NCBI GenBank assembly: GCA_013911885.1
Contig: JACESI010000006.1
Span: 123,483 to 187,482, forward strand
DNA from: Hyphomicrobiales bacterium
GTDB taxonomy: Bacteria; Pseudomonadota; Alphaproteobacteria; Rhizobiales; JACESI01
Length of the DNA stretch: 64,000 bases
Direction of reading: 5' to 3'
Positions 8,102 to 16,816 of the stretch are shown here, in pieces (position 1 is the first letter of the stretch; each line of letters begins with the position of its first letter). A program made the position numbers and the translations under genes. Under the pieces are notes generated by a model, which saw only the letters and a program-made list of their open reading frames with translations, did no database searches and was not told where the DNA came from.

Positions 8102-9258
8102 CAAATCACCCGGACACCCTGACGCATCACCATGCGCACGACTGGCACATCCCCCGGATTGTGCCGGACCCGCGAAAGATCGGCGCGCAGGCCGGGCCGC
8201 AGGCTTCCGCGGTCATTCATGCCGACTTCGCGGGCCGGATTGGCCGAAACCATGGCGACCGCCTCAGCCAGCGAAACGCTTGCAACCTCATCGGCCAGAA
8301 CGAAGGGCGCATGGATGAGGCTGAAGGGCACATAATCGGAGGAGAGGATATCCAGCACACCGGCCTCGGCAAGGGCGCGCGCCGGAATATTACCGCTGTG
8401 CGAGCGCCCGCGCACGATATTCGGTGCACCCATCAATACGCCCATACCGGCCTTGTGAGACGCTTCCGCCGCGATCATGCTTGTCGGAAACTCGGCAACG
8501 GCGACGCCGAAGCCGCGGGATTCCTCGACATGTTCGAGTGTCGCGTCGTCATGGCTGGCAAGCGCGATGCCGCGGCCATGACAAATTGCCGCGAGATGTG
8601 CCCGATGCTTGTCGGCATAGGTCTCGGACTGTTTCTTGCGCCGTTCGACAAAGGCCGTGAAAGCATCCTCCGACATGCCGCGTTTGGTTTTGTAATAGAG
8701 GATATACTGTTCCATCGTCGTGAACTGGCGCTGACCGGGGGCATGATCCATAAGCGAAACGAGCGCGACGCGGTCATTATTCGCAAACTCGTCGAAATGG
8801 TCGAGAACGTCAGGCGCGGAAACCTCGCAGCGCAGGTGAATGCGATGTTCGGCGCGCAGTCTGCTATCCTTGTCTGCGGCTGCGATCGCATCGGACATCG
8901 CCCGCATCTCCCCTTTCTTGAATCCGCCGTCCTCGTCCGAGCCAAGGCGCAGGCAATCGAGCACGGTGGTGATGCCGGAGGCGGCGATCTGCACATCATG
9001 CGCCTGAATGGCGGCGGTGAGGTTCCACGTCACACCCGGACGCGGCGCGTAATGGTGTTCGAGGTGGTCGGTATGGAGTTCGATAAGGCCTGGAAGGATA
9101 TAATCACCCTCCATGTCTTCCCCGATCCGTCCGCCAGCGACCTTACCGGCGCCGGGGTCGATCTCGGCGATGGTCCCGTCGCGCAGGACAATGGTGCCTT
9201 CCACGACCGCGTCTTCGAGCACCAGCCTGGCGTTTCTGAGAATAGTTTCGTGTGTCAT
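8101..9258 (-). CDS. phnM: Alpha-D-ribose 1-methylphosphonate 5-triphosphate diphosphatase PhnM
   Basis: A 385-residue amidohydrolase-superfamily protein, full length for PhnM. The metal-binding start of the barrel reads PGLIELHTDHLEHH (about residues 55-68), and later histidines (SLMDHAPGQRQ, LASHDDAT) complete the site. PhnM releases pyrophosphate from ribose 1-methylphosphonate 5-triphosphate to give the substrate of PhnJ. The start overlaps the DUF1045 gene by 4 bases and the stop overlaps phnN, as expected within an operon. Confidence 0.95.
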   Translation of the reverse strand: MTHETILRNARLVLEDAVVEGTIVLRDGTIAEIDPGAGKVAGGRIGEDMEGDYILPGLIELHTDHLEHHYAPRPGVTWNLTAAIQAHDVQIAASGITTVLDCLRLGSDEDGGFKKGEMRAMSDAIAAADKDSRLRAEHRIHLRCEVSAPDVLDHFDEFANNDRVALVSLMDHAPGQRQFTTMEQYILYYKTKRGMSEDAFTAFVERRKKQSETYADKHRAHLAAICHGRGIALASHDDATLEHVEESRGFGVAVAEFPTSMIAAEASHKAGMGVLMGAPNIVRGRSHSGNIPARALAEAGVLDILSSDYVPFSLIHAPFVLADEVASVSLAEAVAMVSANPAREVGMNDRGSLRPGLRADLSRVRHNPGDVPVVRMVMRQGVRVI

Positions 9259-9956
9259 CTGGCAAGTATTTCCTGATTTCTGGCTTGCGCGTTTTCTCCG
9301 AGAAGCGCGGTCGAGCGGATGATGAAATCCGCGCCGGGTTCCGGTTCAACAAAAAGGGCGATCATGTCCAAGATAAGGGGTTGTCCGATATCGGGGCTGA
9401 AATGGTGCTGAAGAGCCGCTTCGAGAACCGCTGCGCGCGCGTCGCTTACCGGGCCGCTCACCGTGAGGTGAAAGCGGAATTCTTCCAGCACATAAGGATA
9501 ACCCCATGATGCAAGATATGCGCGCTGGCGAGGCGTGAGTTTTTCCGGCTTGCGGCGGGCGATCTCATCATCACGCAGCGCCGCACGGAATGGTTCGAAC
9601 GTCGCGACCGTGGTATCCGCAAGATCCTGAAGATCCGTGCTCCGCGCGCCGGGTACAAGGGCAAAAAAAGCATCGAGGCGAGCGAGCAGAAGAGTGTTCA
9701 GGAACACCGGTTTCTGCCGCGCCGCAAAGGCCCGGAAGGCTGCCATCAGATGTGCCTCCGTATATCCTTCCGCGAGGCGGAATGGCGCCTTCAGCGTCGC
9801 GTGAAAGCCGTAACGGCAGGGTGCGGCGATCTCGTCTGCAAAATCGTGCGGCTTGCGGCAGGCGCTCCCGTCAAAAGGATTGCGTCCAAGCCAGAGCCGC
9901 GCTCTTGTGGCAAGACCCGTGTTTTCGGGCGGGGTGTAGTAGATCGCATAGCGCAT
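9255..9956 (-). CDS. DUF1045 phosphonate-metabolism protein (2H phosphoesterase-like), likely PhnP substitute
   Basis: A 233-residue protein of the DUF1045 family found in rhizobial phn operons. Two H-x-[T/S/V]-x motifs typical of 2H phosphoesterases are visible: FHATLKAPF (near residue 50) and FHLTVSGP (near residue 165). The 2H fold cleaves cyclic nucleotide or sugar phosphodiesters. The operon has no PhnP, the enzyme that opens the 1,2-cyclic ribose phosphate made by C-P lyase, so this protein is the natural candidate for that step; that is inference. The ATG at 9956 lies just after the phnE2 stop; a longer start at 9989 would overlap phnE2 and has no better ribosome site. Confidence 0.85.
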   Translation of the reverse strand: MRYAIYYTPPENTGLATRARLWLGRNPFDGSACRKPHDFADEIAAPCRYGFHATLKAPFRLAEGYTEAHLMAAFRAFAARQKPVFLNTLLLARLDAFFALVPGARSTDLQDLADTTVATFEPFRAALRDDEIARRKPEKLTPRQRAYLASWGYPYVLEEFRFHLTVSGPVSDARAAVLEAALQHHFSPDIGQPLILDMIALFVEPEPGADFIIRSTALLGENAQARNQEILAR

Positions 9957-9966
9957 CAAACAATCT

Positions 9967-11592
9967 TCATGACTGGACTCGGCCGGCAAGGCGGCTTCTC
10001 AGCGCATTCGAGACCGCATCGAAAGCAAACACAACGAGAAGAAGAAGTATCACCATATAAAAAACGTTTTCCCAGTTCTGGTTGGTGCGCATTGCCTCCC
10101 AGAGCTTGAGACCAATCCCCCCGGCACCGACCGCGCCGATGATTGTCGCCGAGCGGGTGTTTGATTCCCAGAAGTAAAGAGACTGACTGGCAAACACAGG
10201 CAGAACCTGCGGCAGGACGCCATATCGCTGTACGGCAAGGGGCGATGCGCCGACCGAGCGTACGCCCTCGCGCTGCTTGTCGTCGATGTTTTCAAGCGCT
10301 TCGGAATAAAGCTTGCCGAGGGTGCCGGTGTCGGTGAAGAAAATCGCCGCAATGCCCGCAATCGGGCCGGGTCCGAAACCACGCGTGAAGAACAGCGCCC
10401 AGATCAGCATGTCGATCGAACGCAGGAAATCGAAAAACCGCTTAAGACCCTGATTGAGGAGACGGTTAGGCGTTATGTTGCGTGCGGCAAGAAAGCAGAG
10501 CGGAAAGGCAATCAGCGAGGCGAAGAGTGTGCCGACAAAGGCCATCACGATTGTCTGAAGCAGCTTAGTCCAGACATCGCCATGCTGAAAATCCTGATTG
10601 TACCAGATGTTGTTGAAGGCAAGTGCGGCATTGGAGCGAGCCGGATCGATCCGTTCGCCAGCAAAGATCAGATGCAGGACGTCGCCCGCAGACTTTCCCC
10701 AGAATGGCGAGTTGTTGTCAAATACGAAATTCGCCCAACCGAGAAAACGGCGCCAGACGATCACGTCATCATTCTGAATTTCCGCCCTGCCCGACCAGCC
10801 GAAATCGAGATAGACAGTGGCACCTTCCCGGCGCTGGACCGCCCAATGCTCAAGCGGTTGTTCGGGTGTCACCGACACGCCACGCAGGATACGAAAACGA
10901 TAATCCTTGCCGTCAATCCGGACCGACACCAGGTTGGGTTCGACAACAAGCCGGGCCTTTCCGAGATCGATATCCGCTTTCACCACTTCTTTGCTGCTCT
11001 CGGTCAATGATCGCTCGGAAGATGGGGCCGTCTCGCCGGATTCAACCAGGCCTGCGCCGCCGGTTCCTCCGTCAGTCGTATTTGAGGAGCCAACATTCGA
11101 CAACTCAGGCGCAACGAAGGATCCGGCTGAGGATTTCGTTGAATTTGCGGTGCCGACATTTGCCTGCGAGGGGGCAACAAAGGAGCGTGCCGACGATTGG
11201 GTGGAGCCGGACGACCCGTCCGGCGCTAACGCTGCGGCGGCCTGATTCGTCCGCTTTTCGACCACGGCTTCCTGTTTCACAAGCCATTCCGGCGACGGAT
11301 TTTCCCCCAGAACGGAGAACCGTGAAAAGCTTACGGTGAGGTGGTTCTCGTGAATTTCGATATCCGGCCGGATTTCGTAAGACACCCAGTCTGCGAGATA
11401 ATGGCCAGCCAGTTGCCAGTTTGCGGAAGCAAGAACGGCACCGACGGAGAAAAACCACCAGCAATAGGCGGTATAGGCAATGCTCGCGATAAGCGCGACA
11501 AAACCGGAATAGCGCTTCCAGAAGCCAGGACGAAACGCCTCCGGATAGGCAATCTCAATTTCCCTGATGCGCGCGGCATCGATCATAGCCAT
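9967..11592 (-). CDS. phnE: Phosphonate ABC transporter permease PhnE (second copy, with large N-terminal insertion)
   Basis: A 541-residue permease. The C-terminal 210 residues are a binding-protein-dependent permease domain (MAFVGTLFASLIAFPLC, later GAVGAGGIG, the EAA-type loop). A first membrane helix lies at about residues 31-50. Between them is an insertion of about 250 residues containing a Ser/Ala/Gly/Thr-rich stretch with a duplicated 20-residue unit (residues 133-152 and 154-173), then a hydrophilic domain. Classical PhnE is about 260-300 residues and its partner here has 337. The open frame extends upstream to 11910, but that part overlaps phnE1 in another frame, so the ATG at 11592 (or 11586) is chosen. 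It follows phnE1 by 4 bases. Confidence 0.88.
   Translation of the reverse strand: MAMIDAARIREIEIAYPEAFRPGFWKRYSGFVALIASIAYTAYCWWFFSVGAVLASANWQLAGHYLADWVSYEIRPDIEIHENHLTVSFSRFSVLGENPSPEWLVKQEAVVEKRTNQAAAALAPDGSSGSTQSSARSFVAPSQANVGTANSTKSSAGSFVAPELSNVGSSNTTDGGTGGAGLVESGETAPSSERSLTESSKEVVKADIDLGKARLVVEPNLVSVRIDGKDYRFRILRGVSVTPEQPLEHWAVQRREGATVYLDFGWSGRAEIQNDDVIVWRRFLGWANFVFDNNSPFWGKSAGDVLHLIFAGERIDPARSNAALAFNNIWYNQDFQHGDVWTKLLQTIVMAFVGTLFASLIAFPLCFLAARNITPNRLLNQGLKRFFDFLRSIDMLIWALFFTRGFGPGPIAGIAAIFFTDTGTLGKLYSEALENIDDKQREGVRSVGASPLAVQRYGVLPQVLPVFASQSLYFWESNTRSATIIGAVGAGGIGLKLWEAMRTNQNWENVFYMVILLLLVVFAFDAVSNALRSRLAGRVQS
11074..11196 (-). repeat. Duplicated 20-residue unit coded inside phnE2
   Basis: The two coded units begin SSARSFVAP and SSAGSFVAP, and both continue with an N-V-G motif and an Asn/Ser/Thr-rich end. 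They are adjacent, separated by one residue. The region is low in complexity and on the transport protein's insertion between helix 1 and the permease domain, predicted to lie on one face of the membrane as a flexible linker. Confidence 0.6.
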
Positions 11593-11596
11593 GGTT

Positions 11597-12610
11597 TTAT
11601 TGTCCGAAATTGAAAGACTGGTTGCCAACCAGTTTCTTGCGCAAATAGGCGGAAAACTGATCGACGGCGACGATGGTGCAGAACAACAACAATACGATTG
11701 CGATGGTTTTCGCTTCATGGCCGTTGGAAATCGACAAGCGCAATTGCTGGCCGATACCGCCCGCGCCAACCGCACCAAGAATGGTCGAGGCGCGCACATT
11801 GATCTCGAGGCGCAAGAGAAAATAGCTGATGAAGTTCGGCATGACCTGCGGCACGATGCCGAACCAGACCCGCTCGGCCCAGTTCGCTCCGACGGCGCGC
11901 AGGCCATCATCCGGCTTCATATCGGCGTTTTCAACCACTTCGAAGAATTGCTTGCCGAGCGCGCCAATGGTGTGAATGCTGACTGCAATAATGGCAGGGA
12001 TCGGGCCGAGCGAGAATACGGCAAGAAAGAAACCGGCAATCACGATTTCGGGGAAGGCACGCAAGATTTCCATCGTGCGGCGGAAAAAAAACCTGATCCA
12101 AGGATTTTGAGTCATGTTTCTGGCCGCAAAAAAACAGAAAACAAAACCGAAAGTGAAACCGATCAAGGTCGACAGGATCGCAATATTCAGCGTCTCCAGC
12201 ATTTTATAGAAATATTCCGGCACATAGAGACTTTCGGTGAAATAGACCCGCCCCACCGCATAATCGTATTTCTGGCTGCCGTCATAATAAGGCGACGCCA
12301 GATCAAACAGGGCGCGCCAGGGCTCAAGCCAGTCGCGCGGCTGCATATCAATGAAGAAGTCGAACACAAAAGGCAGGCGCTCGACGAATTTGCCGGAATT
12401 CGTCTCGTTCGCAAACCAGAGCGAACCACCAAGAGCTACCAGAAGAATGGCGAGCCCGCCGAAGGTATAGAACCTGCGCTGGCGCACCATTTCCTGCCAG
12501 TGCCGCTCGATCAGGCGCGCCTCTTCGGACAATCTAGGCTGCGAGGTTTTTACCGGAATTCCGGTTCTCGAATTGTCGGGTTTGGACACAATCTGTACGG
12601 GCGTCGCCAT
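11597..12610 (-). CDS. phnE: Phosphonate ABC transporter permease PhnE (first copy)
   Basis: A 337-residue inner-membrane permease. One N-terminal helix (about residues 48-66) is followed by a hydrophilic stretch and the permease domain with FAARNMTQNPWIR, GLRAVGAN and TILGAVGAGGIGQQL. It forms the transmembrane path with PhnE2 for phosphonates delivered by PhnD and powered by PhnC. The ATG at 12610 has GGAAGAG upstream. It sits 96 bases after phnD behind a terminator-like hairpin. Confidence 0.92.
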   Translation of the reverse strand: MATPVQIVSKPDNSRTGIPVKTSQPRLSEEARLIERHWQEMVRQRRFYTFGGLAILLVALGGSLWFANETNSGKFVERLPFVFDFFIDMQPRDWLEPWRALFDLASPYYDGSQKYDYAVGRVYFTESLYVPEYFYKMLETLNIAILSTLIGFTFGFVFCFFAARNMTQNPWIRFFFRRTMEILRAFPEIVIAGFFLAVFSLGPIPAIIAVSIHTIGALGKQFFEVVENADMKPDDGLRAVGANWAERVWFGIVPQVMPNFISYFLLRLEINVRASTILGAVGAGGIGQQLRLSISNGHEAKTIAIVLLLFCTIVAVDQFSAYLRKKLVGNQSFNFGQ

Positions 12611-12657
12611 GGCAATCGCTCTTCCTTCATGCCGTAGTGCGGCAAACTTTGATGTGG

Positions 12658-12693
12658 AAAAAACCGCCGGGCCGAAATTGTTCAGCCCGGCGG
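12658..12693 (-). terminator. Terminator-like attenuator between phnD and phnE1
   Basis: On the minus strand CCGCCGGGC and GCCCGGCGG form a perfect 9-bp GC-rich stem with a 12-base loop, followed directly by TTTTTT. It begins 13 bases after the phnD stop. This is a textbook intrinsic terminator inside the operon and would let phnD be expressed well above the permease and catabolic genes downstream. Confidence 0.75.
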
Positions 12694-12706
12694 TCCAAAA
12701 GGCTGA

Positions 12707-13615
12707 TTACGAGCCTACTTTTGCTTTGCGTGCTTCGATGATCGGCGAGTAGAATTCCGGCGTCACTTCCGTAAAGCTTGTATAGTCGCCGCCCTGGATC
12801 GCCTTGAAGCAGTCCGGATCGGATTTCGGCAGCGCAACCATGAATTCCTTGAATTTTGCTCTGATTCCCTCATCCATGGAATTGCGAACGACGATCGGGC
12901 CGTTCGGAATCAGTGGAGATTTCCAGAGTTCAACAAGGTCATCCATTTTCAAAATGCCTTTGTCGACCATTTTGCGCAGGTTGCCTGAGGAGTAGCCATC
13001 CTTGAAATCGCCAACACCCGATGCCCAGGTCGTTCCGGCGTCGAATGTGCCTTTCAGAACTTCGAGGACGAGCTGCTCGTGACCGCCACCAAAGCCGGTT
13101 GAAGCGAAGAACTTGTCGACCGGTCCGCCAATGTCAGCCGGGAGTGTCACGGCTGGAACCAGATAGCCGGAAGTCGAATCCGGATCGGCGTAACCAAGTT
13201 TCTTGCCCTTCATGTCCTGAAGCGTTTTGACGTCCGAACCGGCACGCGCCACCATGACCGAGTAATAGCCGGTCGAGCCGTCAACCTGAACCGTGGTCAG
13301 GATCGGCGTGACCGCATCCTTGTTGCTAAGAAAGACTTTTGCATAGGCCGATGCGCCGAGTTCGGCATAATCGAGCGTGCCGCCAAGCAGGCCCTGGACC
13401 ACACCGTCATAATCGGCAGCAGGGAAAAGTTTCACTTCCTTGACGCCGATCGCGGCAGGCAGTTTATCAACCATGCACTGGAAATTGCGCAGACGGTCGG
13501 CTTCATTCTCGCCGCCGAGGATGCCGATGCGGAACACATCCTGTGCCTGTGCCGGCAGAATTGCCGATATGAGAGAGGCAGCTGCTGCCGTTGCGAGCAG
13601 AAATTTCTTCAACAT
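12707..13615 (-). CDS. phnD: Phosphonate ABC transporter substrate-binding protein PhnD
   Basis: A 302-residue periplasmic protein with a clear Sec signal peptide (MLKKFLLATAAAASL, cleavage after AQA near residue 24). Mature sequence features of the PhnD family include RIGILGGENEADRLRNFQ, AELGASAYAKVF and KKLGYADPDSTSGYLVP, which line the phosphonate site. The start has a good ribosome site (GGAGAAAAGAC). It lies between phnC and the attenuator, so it is probably the most abundant product of the transport block. Confidence 0.95.
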   Translation of the reverse strand: MLKKFLLATAAAASLISAILPAQAQDVFRIGILGGENEADRLRNFQCMVDKLPAAIGVKEVKLFPAADYDGVVQGLLGGTLDYAELGASAYAKVFLSNKDAVTPILTTVQVDGSTGYYSVMVARAGSDVKTLQDMKGKKLGYADPDSTSGYLVPAVTLPADIGGPVDKFFASTGFGGGHEQLVLEVLKGTFDAGTTWASGVGDFKDGYSSGNLRKMVDKGILKMDDLVELWKSPLIPNGPIVVRNSMDEGIRAKFKEFMVALPKSDPDCFKAIQGGDYTSFTEVTPEFYSPIIEARKAKVGS

Positions 13616-13704
13616 GTCTTTTCTCCTGAATAGACGTTACCTGTCGGTCGTTCCGGTTGTAAAACCACGCCGCTCGACCAGGCGACGGGCAATTCGAGAA
13701 TGGT

Positions 13705-14574
13705 TCAGAGATTGGCAAGTGCCGGTTTTGCTTCGCCGTTGCGGGACGCGGACCGCTTTTTCAGCACGGGGCGAACTTCCTCAGACCGAGGCGCGGCAAG
13801 GCTTGTGGATGTGACGGATTCCGAGAAGGCGTCGTCAAGTTCGTCCGCGCCGTAGATCCTGCGCGCGGCTTCGTGGGTCAGTTCCGCAGGGCTGCCGTCA
13901 AAGACCACATTGCCTGCCTGCATGCCGATAATCCGCTCGCAGAATGTGCGCGCTGTGTCGAGTGTATGCAGGTTGGTGATCACGGTAATGCCGTCGATCT
14001 TGTTGATGTCGCGCAGGGCTTCCATGACGATCTGTGCGTTGCGGGGATCGAGCGAGGCAATCGGCTCATCGGCGAGGATAACCTTCGGCTGTTGCAGGAG
14101 TGCGCGTGCGATCGCCACACGCTGCTGCTGACCGCCTGAAAGCGTGCCCGCGCGCTGCATCGCAACCGCCGCGATGCCGAGACGCTCAAGGGCGGCAATC
14201 GCCATGGCGCGCTCTTCGCTCGAGAAGATATTGAGAAGGCTTGCAACGGTTGATCGGTGGTTGAGCCGCCCGAGCATGACATTGGTCAGAACATCAAGGC
14301 GCGGCACGAGATTGAATTGCTGGAAAATCATGGCGCAGTCGCGCTGCCAGTTGCGCAGAGCCTGTCCGCGCAGACTGGAGGTTTCGACCCCGTTGAAACG
14401 GATATCGCCCTCGGAAGTGGCGATCAGCCGGTTGATCATGCGAAGCAGCGTCGATTTTCCCGCGCCCGACGCACCGATGATGCCGACCATCTGGCCTTCC
14501 GGGATGGACAGGGTGACATTGTTTACGGCTACGGTCGAACCAAAACGCCGGGAAACCTTTGAAAGCTCAAGCAT
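13705..14574 (-). CDS. phnC: Phosphonate ABC transporter ATP-binding protein PhnC
   Basis: A 289-residue ABC ATPase: Walker [10 protein letters not shown] (about residue 33), signature [15 protein letters not shown], Walker [13 protein letters not shown], and a conserved switch histidine in TNLHTLDTA. It energises the PhnD-PhnE importer. It is about 25 residues longer than most PhnC proteins through a C-terminal basic, Ser-rich tail. The ATG at 14574 follows GAAGGGATATAGG. The 91-base gap to the upstream acetyltransferase gene is the largest in the operon apart from phnD-phnE1. Confidence 0.94.
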   Translation of the reverse strand: MLELSKVSRRFGSTVAVNNVTLSIPEGQMVGIIGASGAGKSTLLRMINRLIATSEGDIRFNGVETSSLRGQALRNWQRDCAMIFQQFNLVPRLDVLTNVMLGRLNHRSTVASLLNIFSSEERAMAIAALERLGIAAVAMQRAGTLSGGQQQRVAIARALLQQPKVILADEPIASLDPRNAQIVMEALRDINKIDGITVITNLHTLDTARTFCERIIGMQAGNVVFDGSPAELTHEAARRIYGADELDDAFSESVTSTSLAAPRSEEVRPVLKKRSASRNGEAKPALANL

Positions 14575-14665
14575 CCTATATCCCTTCTGTTAACTTCCCC
14601 GGCATTAGACCGAAGCCATGAATTGCGAGTGTCGGTTTTGTGTATGTTTTGTGACGTTCAACAGG

Positions 14666-15295
14666 TCAGTTTTTTTCAAGCCCTGTCTGGTGTTTTGCAA
14701 TGAAATCGGCGCCGGAAAGGTTTCTGAAATCGTCAAGCGTCGCCTCGAGTTTGGCGTGCGTCCAATCCCACCAGGCGAGTGCTTCCATTGCGGCTGAGAC
14801 GGTCTCGTCGAAGCGGCGCCGGATCAGCTTTGCCGGCACACCGCCGACAATCGTGTAAGGCGCGACATCCTTGGTCACGACCGCCCCGGAGCCGACGACA
14901 GCGCCGTTGCCCACCGTGACGCCGGGCAGGATCGTCGCACCATGGCCGATCCAGGTGTCATGACCGATCAGAACACGGTGATCACGTCGCCAGGTGAAGA
15001 AATCAGTCTCATTCGCGGCACTATCGAAATAATCACCAGCTCGGTAGGTGAAGTGATGTTGCGTCGCCCGCCATGTCGGATGGTTCGTTGCGTTGATGCG
15101 GACATGGCTTGCTATATTCGCGAATTTGCCGATGGTGGCGCACCAGGCTTCGCTCTGGCGGATGAGATAGGAGTAATCCCCGATCTCGCATTCCGCGATG
15201 AGGCAACCGGCGTCGATCTCGGTATAGCGGCCGATGACACTATCCGTGACTTCGGCACTCGGATGGATCAGCGGTGTTTCAGAAAGCTTTTTCAT
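14666..15295 (-). CDS. Left-handed beta-helix acetyltransferase of the phn operon
   Basis: A 209-residue hexapeptide-repeat transferase of the type often called antibiotic or chloramphenicol acetyltransferase in rhizobial phn operons. Repeats are visible at [43 protein letters not shown] and [20 protein letters not shown]. The likely active-site region is around [11 protein letters not shown]. It may acetylate aminophosphonates, playing the part of the unrelated E. coli PhnO; that is inference. The ATG at 15295 is preferred because AGGAAGAAAG precedes it; the ATG at 15313 would overlap phnL and has no ribosome site. Confidence 0.8.
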   Translation of the reverse strand: MKKLSETPLIHPSAEVTDSVIGRYTEIDAGCLIAECEIGDYSYLIRQSEAWCATIGKFANIASHVRINATNHPTWRATQHHFTYRAGDYFDSAANETDFFTWRRDHRVLIGHDTWIGHGATILPGVTVGNGAVVGSGAVVTKDVAPYTIVGGVPAKLIRRRFDETVSAAMEALAWWDWTHAKLEATLDDFRNLSGADFIAKHQTGLEKN

Positions 15296-15309
15296 CGGAT
15301 CTTTCTTCC

Positions 15310-16014
15310 TCATGCTGCCCGCGCGGGCGCAAAATTTGCGACATTGATGACGCGATCAGCGACTTTCTCGCGTATCTCGTCATCATGAAAAATGCCGAGA
15401 AGCGCTGTTCCTGATGCTTTTTTCTCCGCGATAAGGTCAATCACGACAGCGCGGTTTTCAGCGTCGAGCGAAGCCGTCGGCTCATCGAGCAGAAGGATCG
15501 AATGGTCGGTGATGAAACCGCGGGCGATGTTGACACGCTGCTGTTCGCCACCCGAAAAGGTCGACGGCGGCAACGACCAGAGGCGCTGTGGCAGATTGAG
15601 CCGTGTGAACAGCGCTCGAGCCTTTTCGCGGGCGAGATCGGGCGCCAAGCCGCGCTGGGTCAGTGGCTCGGCTACCACATCGAGCGCTGCAACCCGCGGC
15701 ACGACCCGCAGAAACTGGCTGACATATCCAATCGTTTCGCGCCGGATCTCGATGACCTTGCGCGGATCGGCTGCAACAAGATCGACGTGATGGCCGCGAT
15801 GGGAAACCAGAATCTGTCCGTGATCGGCGCTGTAATTGCCATAGAGCATTTTCAGGATCGAGCTTTTGCCAACCCCCGACGGACCGCCGAGGACAACGCA
15901 TTCGCCCCGAGCGAGCGAGAAATCGACATTCTGCACAACCGGCATCTGCAACCCGCCGCGCAGATGCATCGTGAAGGTTTTCGATACTTCCGAGACGATG
16001 AGAGCGACGGCCAT
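15310..16014 (-). CDS. phnL: C-P lyase complex ATP-binding subunit PhnL
   Basis: A 234-residue ABC-type ATPase: Walker [10 protein letters not shown] (about residue 40), signature [15 protein letters not shown], Walker [13 protein letters not shown]. PhnL belongs to the C-P lyase machinery rather than to import: with PhnG, PhnH and PhnI it forms ribose 1-methylphosphonate triphosphate from ATP and a phosphonate. It follows phnK with a one-base gap, and the acetyltransferase gene comes next. Confidence 0.94.
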   Translation of the reverse strand: MAVALIVSEVSKTFTMHLRGGLQMPVVQNVDFSLARGECVVLGGPSGVGKSSILKMLYGNYSADHGQILVSHRGHHVDLVAADPRKVIEIRRETIGYVSQFLRVVPRVAALDVVAEPLTQRGLAPDLAREKARALFTRLNLPQRLWSLPPSTFSGGEQQRVNIARGFITDHSILLLDEPTASLDAENRAVVIDLIAEKKASGTALLGIFHDDEIREKVADRVINVANFAPARAA

Positions 16015-16015
16015 A

Positions 16016-16816
16016 TCAAACCTCCAGAATCGACGAGACGAGAAGTTGCGTATAGGGCGCGTGCGGATCGTCGAGGAGGCGGTCGGTCAGACCACTTTCG
16101 ACCACGAAGCCGTCTTTCATCACCATCATGCGATGCGAGAGAAGCCGCGCAACCGCGAGATCGTGGGTAACAACGACGACCGCAAGGCCGAGATCGCTGA
16201 CAAGACCGCGCAGCAGATCGAGAAGCCGGGCCTGCACCGAGACATCAAGACCGCCTGTCGGCTCATCCATGAAAATGAGGCGCGGACTTGTGACCAGATT
16301 GCGGGCAATCTGGAGTCGCTGGCGCATACCGCCGGAAAAAGTGCGCGGCTGATCGTCAATGCGCTCCGCGCTGATTTCGACCCGCCCGAGCCAGTCCGTC
16401 GCGGTCTCACGGATGCGCGCATAATGGCGTTCACCGATCGCCATCAGCCGCTCGCCGACATTGGCCCCCGCCGATACGTTCATGCGCAGACCATCGGCCG
16501 GGTTCTGATGTACGAAACCCCAGTCGGTCCGCATCAAGAATCGCCGCTCAGCCTCACCCATCGTATAAAGGTCGCGACTGCTGCCATCCCGCATCCGGTA
16601 GCTGATCGCACCCGCAGACGGGGCAAGCCGGGTCGAGATACAGTTGAGGAGCGTGGTCTTGCCTGAGCCGCTTTCGCCCACAATCGCAAGCACTTCTCCC
16701 GGATAGAGGTCAAATGAAACATCGCGGCAACCAATCCGATCGCCATAGAATTTCGCGACATTGCTCACTCTGAGGAGAGGCTTTTCCGCATCTGAATCTA
16801 AATCGGTGTTCAGCAT
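16016..16816 (-). CDS. phnK: C-P lyase complex ATP-binding subunit PhnK
   Basis: A 266-residue ABC-type ATPase: Walker A GESGSGKTT (about residue 49), signature FSGGMRQRLQIARNL, Walker B LIFMDEPTGGLD. PhnK docks on the PhnGHIJ core of C-P lyase and couples ATP use to catalysis. The sequence resembles oligopeptide importer ATPases, but its place between phnJ and phnL settles the identity. It overlaps the phnJ 3' end by 7 bases. Confidence 0.94.
   Translation of the reverse strand: MLNTDLDSDAEKPLLRVSNVAKFYGDRIGCRDVSFDLYPGEVLAIVGESGSGKTTLLNCISTRLAPSAGAISYRMRDGSSRDLYTMGEAERRFLMRTDWGFVHQNPADGLRMNVSAGANVGERLMAIGERHYARIRETATDWLGRVEISAERIDDQPRTFSGGMRQRLQIARNLVTSPRLIFMDEPTGGLDVSVQARLLDLLRGLVSDLGLAVVVVTHDLAVARLLSHRMMVMKDGFVVESGLTDRLLDDPHAPYTQLLVSSILEV

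Noticed and set aside
11593..11910. Extended N-terminus of PhnE2 (open frame to 11910)
   Set aside because: It overlaps phnE1 in another frame, is rich in Arg/Ser/Cys and has no ribosome site; the ATG at 11592 fits the operon.
14575..14665. Second Pho box in front of phnC
   Set aside because: I looked for CTGTCAT heptamers at 11-base spacing on the minus strand and found only a single partial match.
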